A stretch of DNA of 64,000 bases from JAHZKN01 sp965250205 (lineage in GTDB: Bacteria > Pseudomonadota > Alphaproteobacteria > Rhizobiales > Hyphomicrobiaceae): the NCBI GenBank assembly GCA_965250205.1, contig CBDFNK010000021.1, positions 1 through 64,000 of the forward strand. The letters run 5' to 3'. Under the pieces are notes generated by a model. It searched no databases, had not been told where the DNA came from, and was given only the letters and a program-made list of their open reading frames with translations. Position 1 is the first letter of the stretch; the number at the start of each line of letters is the position of its first letter. Shown one piece after another: positions 61,399 to 64,000 of the stretch. The position numbers and the translations under genes were made by a program.

Positions 61399-63003
61399 TC
61401 ATTCGATCGGCTGAGTGCGCTGCACTTTTGCAAAAGGTGAATCTTCCCGTTTTGTTTCGAAAGCAGCTTGATAGCTTGCAAAATCAGTTGCCCAGAGAGT
61501 GTGCACAACGTCATCTAGTCTTACGCTACGGGAATCTGAGCGGACGGGGAGATTGGGACCTTTAACTGCAAGTAATGTTGCCCGTCGGTCTAGTTGATAG
61601 GCGCGTTCATCGTAACCTGCTTGCGATGTTGCCTTGCGATTGTTAATTGAGATGCGTGCGCCATGATCACCATGGACGAGAATTGTGGCGTCGTGCAACT
61701 TGGGCTGCGCCTTAACGGCGTCAACAATCTTGGCAATAATCTTTTGCGTACATGTTACCTGATCGACATATAATCGATATCGCGCGCGACGCGTATGTAG
61801 CGTATTTTTAGCACCAAATTCATGGGTTTCATTATAGCGCCAAGCATTAGCTTCAAGAACTGAACAGTTATCTTTAAATACGTACGGCCAATGTGGCAAT
61901 AGTACATGGACATAGTAATATGTACCACGTTCACCGCAGCACCTTAGCCGCTCAGAAAATTGGTCAAGGACGTGCTTGGCAGTCAGCGCATTTGGTGATT
62001 TCAGTATGTAGAATGGACCACCTGTTGCATGCAGCAGCTTTGTCTTGTCCATGAGAAACTGCATAAACTGCGACTTTGCCACTTTCGTATGCCACAACGC
62101 CATTCTGGCAATCAAGATTTTGAGGCGATCATTGAGTGGTACATTCCCATTCTTGATACCCTCTAAGTCAAGATTGTAATCAACTTCGCTATGTCTGGCT
62201 ATCGTGGCACGACTTCTTAGCGCACGTTGGACTGAAAAGTAGGTGAAGCTCGTTACGTCAAGGACGCGTTTTCGGGCTATTATGCTCGCGCCGGTTGCCT
62301 TAGTGAGTGAGTAAGGCACACCAGTGTCTTTCTTCAAAACCAGATCATAAGGGTCGTCGATGCCTGGGTTCCAGATGCGTGCCATAGTCCTAACGGTCGC
62401 ATCCTCAGTCGTGTAGGCCCGACGCATGAGTGCAAATCCCATAGCTTGCCAGGCTTTTAGAAGGTGCTGGCGTTCCTGGATTGTCACAATGTCTTGGGGC
62501 AAAGCATCAATAGCACCATGTTCATCGAGCACGATGTGGATGACGCTTGCCACATTTCCAGGCTGGATTTTAACCGCACTAATTTGCTCTGCCGACGGCC
62601 GCAGAATAAGTGCCGATGCAATCTGAGAAAAGACAACTGCAGCAGCAATTCCAGCACCTTCAGACGGCCGCAATGTTGCGAAAACACCAATTAGTAATAT
62701 GCATATGGCTATTGCAACACAGAGGAAAATACTATTGGTCAAATAGCGACCGAAGTAGAGGTCTGCCATTAATCCAAGAGTAATTACAACAGCCGCGGCT
62801 GTAGCGGGCCGCCAGCACAGCAATGGTGCAATCAGCAACCCAAGCGCGCAGGTGATGATGAGTAGTATCAAATATTCAATATCGTTGGGAGCATATCCAC
62901 TATAGCTGGCCACCGGGATGGTTAGGCCTGCAATTAGGAAAATACTGGTTGCTCTGCGCTGCCACGGCAATAACCGAGAACCTACCCATTGCTCAATTAT
63001 CAT
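61399..63003 (-). CDS. Membrane-bound sulfatase/phosphoethanolamine transferase-like protein
   Basis: The 534-aa product has about four or five N-terminal membrane helices (residues 15-150). A periplasmic catalytic domain of the alkaline-phosphatase superfamily follows: VIHIVLDEHGAIDAL supplies the first metal ligand, THEFGAKNTLHTRRARYRLY follows, and ILVHGDHGARISIN gives the HGDHG metal site. Such proteins modify or cleave cell-envelope glycans; the exact reaction is not readable here. It is coupled to the methyltransferase gene upstream (ATGA overlap at 63000-63003), so both probably act on the same polysaccharide or lipid. Confidence 0.75.
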   Translation of the reverse strand: MIIEQWVGSRLLPWQRRATSIFLIAGLTIPVASYSGYAPNDIEYLILLIITCALGLLIAPLLCWRPATAAAVVITLGLMADLYFGRYLTNSIFLCVAIAICILLIGVFATLRPSEGAGIAAAVVFSQIASALILRPSAEQISAVKIQPGNVASVIHIVLDEHGAIDALPQDIVTIQERQHLLKAWQAMGFALMRRAYTTEDATVRTMARIWNPGIDDPYDLVLKKDTGVPYSLTKATGASIIARKRVLDVTSFTYFSVQRALRSRATIARHSEVDYNLDLEGIKNGNVPLNDRLKILIARMALWHTKVAKSQFMQFLMDKTKLLHATGGPFYILKSPNALTAKHVLDQFSERLRCCGERGTYYYVHVLLPHWPYVFKDNCSVLEANAWRYNETHEFGAKNTLHTRRARYRLYVDQVTCTQKIIAKIVDAVKAQPKLHDATILVHGDHGARISINNRKATSQAGYDERAYQLDRRATLLAVKGPNLPVRSDSRSVRLDDVVHTLWATDFASYQAAFETKREDSPFAKVQRTQPIE

Positions 63004-64000
63004 TGCATGCTATTCCGCTCGAACTCAAATAATGTACGTCCGCTTTCTGTTATCGCTTCCGAGTTTACGATTCGAGCCCGTTTTACCAAACACTTCGTGA
63101 AATGCTCCAATGTGTAATCGGGAAAAATATCTTTGCGCATTGAGAGGAGTGTTTGCACCATCGGATCGGACTTCGGCACAAATTCAATAAGTCCGCAACG
63201 TGCACGTTCCACAATCATGGCAACAACCGCGTCAAGTGGAAGATTGCGGCCAATAACGAGGTGATGCACGAGTGCTAGCGCTAGAACCCCATCGCAGGAA
63301 AGACGCTTTAGCAAGGCTGAGCGCTCAACGCCGTTCCAACCTTGCGATGGCGATGGATTGGCAAGGTCGGCATAAAGCGGTAAAAATGGCTGCCGCGTCG
63401 CCTTGGCTTGGCGGAAACAGAGGTTGAGGCTTGGTCTGTCTGAATCGAGCCCTATAGAACGTTTGGTGCCATTCATCAGTGCCACTTCAGACATTTTGCC
63501 AATGTTACAGCCCAAGTCCAAAAGGCAGTTTGGACGAATTTTACGGCTCCATCGTTCAATCACCTCAACCTTCCGTAATTTTTCGCCCGTCTCATAGCTG
63601 TTAGTATGCGCGTAGTCGCACCATGTCTCACCACAGCCAGAGGGTTGAGGTAGTGCCAATATTGAGCGCCGCAGGTGATTGAGTAAATCTTTAAAATGCT
63701 TGCGCGACAGGGGTCGGAGTTTTCTCGACACTGCAACCTTATCACGTTTTGTCTGTTCTCGAACCGTAGCTCGGGCAGGCAGTTCAACGTGCATTAGCGT
63801 TACTGGCTTTAGCCGCCAACGAAACGGCAGCAAGCTAAGCGTTTCGCGGCTGCTGGGACCGCTCAGTGTGCCACGGTAGTGAGCGTTCATTGAGACGGCC
63901 GTTGCGGACTCAATGAGAAGCGGATTGAGAAACTCAGATTGGAATTGAGCGTACCCTTGCCAACGCTCACCTTCAATGTTGGGGATCACCGATAGGGCAT
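63000..64000 (-). CDS. SAM-dependent methyltransferase (NoeA-like), 5' end outside the window
   Basis: The frame is open to the window edge, so the N-terminus is missing. An N-terminal segment (GERWQGYAQFQSEFLNPLL, then RGTLSGPSSRETLSLLPFRW) matches the extended region of NoeA-like methyltransferases. The class I SAM motif is CLLDLGCNIGKMSEVAL, followed by SIGLDSD and ALALVHHLVIGRNLPL. NoeA-like enzymes are known from nodulation and polysaccharide loci. Its stop overlaps the start of the sulfatase-like gene. Confidence 0.8.
   Translation of the reverse strand, partial: ALSVIPNIEGERWQGYAQFQSEFLNPLLIESATAVSMNAHYRGTLSGPSSRETLSLLPFRWRLKPVTLMHVELPARATVREQTKRDKVAVSRKLRPLSRKHFKDLLNHLRRSILALPQPSGCGETWCDYAHTNSYETGEKLRKVEVIERWSRKIRPNCLLDLGCNIGKMSEVALMNGTKRSIGLDSDRPSLNLCFRQAKATRQPFLPLYADLANPSPSQGWNGVERSALLKRLSCDGVLALALVHHLVIGRNLPLDAVVAMIVERARCGLIEFVPKSDPMVQTLLSMRKDIFPDYTLEHFTKCLVKRARIVNSEAITESGRTLFEFERNSMQ

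Noticed and set aside
61323..61514. 63-aa minus-strand ORF
   Set aside because: It overlaps the end of the sulfatase-like gene in another frame, and its sequence contains the 12-base tandem duplication only.
1..64000. tRNA, rRNA, riboswitch or replication origin
   Set aside because: I looked for cloverleaf ends, conserved rRNA text and DnaA-box clusters by eye and saw none. A dedicated RNA search was not possible here.

Overview
The window reads as an alphaproteobacterial chromosome, most likely of the Rhizobiales (Hyphomicrobiales). The evidence is the set of intact core genes on the minus strand (lptCA-lptB-rpoN-hpf-ptsN, RNase D, infC followed upstream by a GT4 glycosyltransferase, and a gst-queG-SDR group facing uppP), the long N-terminal extension of LptB and the codon and base composition. 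No rRNA, tRNA or CRISPR array was recognised.

Layout. 1-2.9 kb is a graveyard of insertion-sequence fragments (IS1182, IS3, IS66) around a broken DUF2185 gene. 3.0-5.4 kb holds a GH3 hexosaminidase gene and a proline-iminopeptidase-like gene, each broken by single-base frameshifts. 5.6-23.3 kb is a conserved, intact core block. Four copies of a roughly 115-130 bp palindromic element are scattered through the first 15.5 kb. They are bounded by CTAG-type tetranucleotides; three sit at or just past a stop codon and one cleanly splits the DUF2185 gene.

24.2-45.2 kb is an AT-richer accessory island of three related modules. Modules A and B each encode a secreted protein of about 500 aa and an RTX protein with an HExxH (M91/NleD-like) metalloprotease head. 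Module C encodes a short leader, a membrane protein and an intact 4171-aa RTX/cadherin protein. The modules share near-identical flanks: a duplicated 5' region and shared RTX segments. Only C keeps the C-terminal type I secretion region. This looks like a set of exchangeable heads for one giant secreted protein.

45.3-53.3 kb is a zone of dense gene decay. It contains the T1SS ATPase and membrane-fusion protein that should export the giant protein, another IS1182 relic, a thioredoxin-domain (DUF255) protein, and a dihaem cytochrome c behind a perfect FNR/FixK-type box. 53.3-61.2 kb is an unusual NapA-type molybdoenzyme cluster: catalytic subunit, NapG, NapH, a second NapG, a secreted single-TM protein, a long membrane polyferredoxin and a NapF-like ferredoxin. 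I see no NapB, NapC or NapD. Several members carry frameshifts, and the catalytic subunit's Tat signal is out of frame. 61.4-64 kb holds a translationally coupled minus-strand pair: a membrane sulfatase-superfamily protein and the 3' part of a SAM methyltransferase.

The main interpretive tension is that 12.5 kb of giant RTX ORF and about 18 kb of core genes have no frameshift, while neighbouring blocks have one every few hundred bases. The decay is therefore either real and regional or a local assembly problem; the reads would decide.
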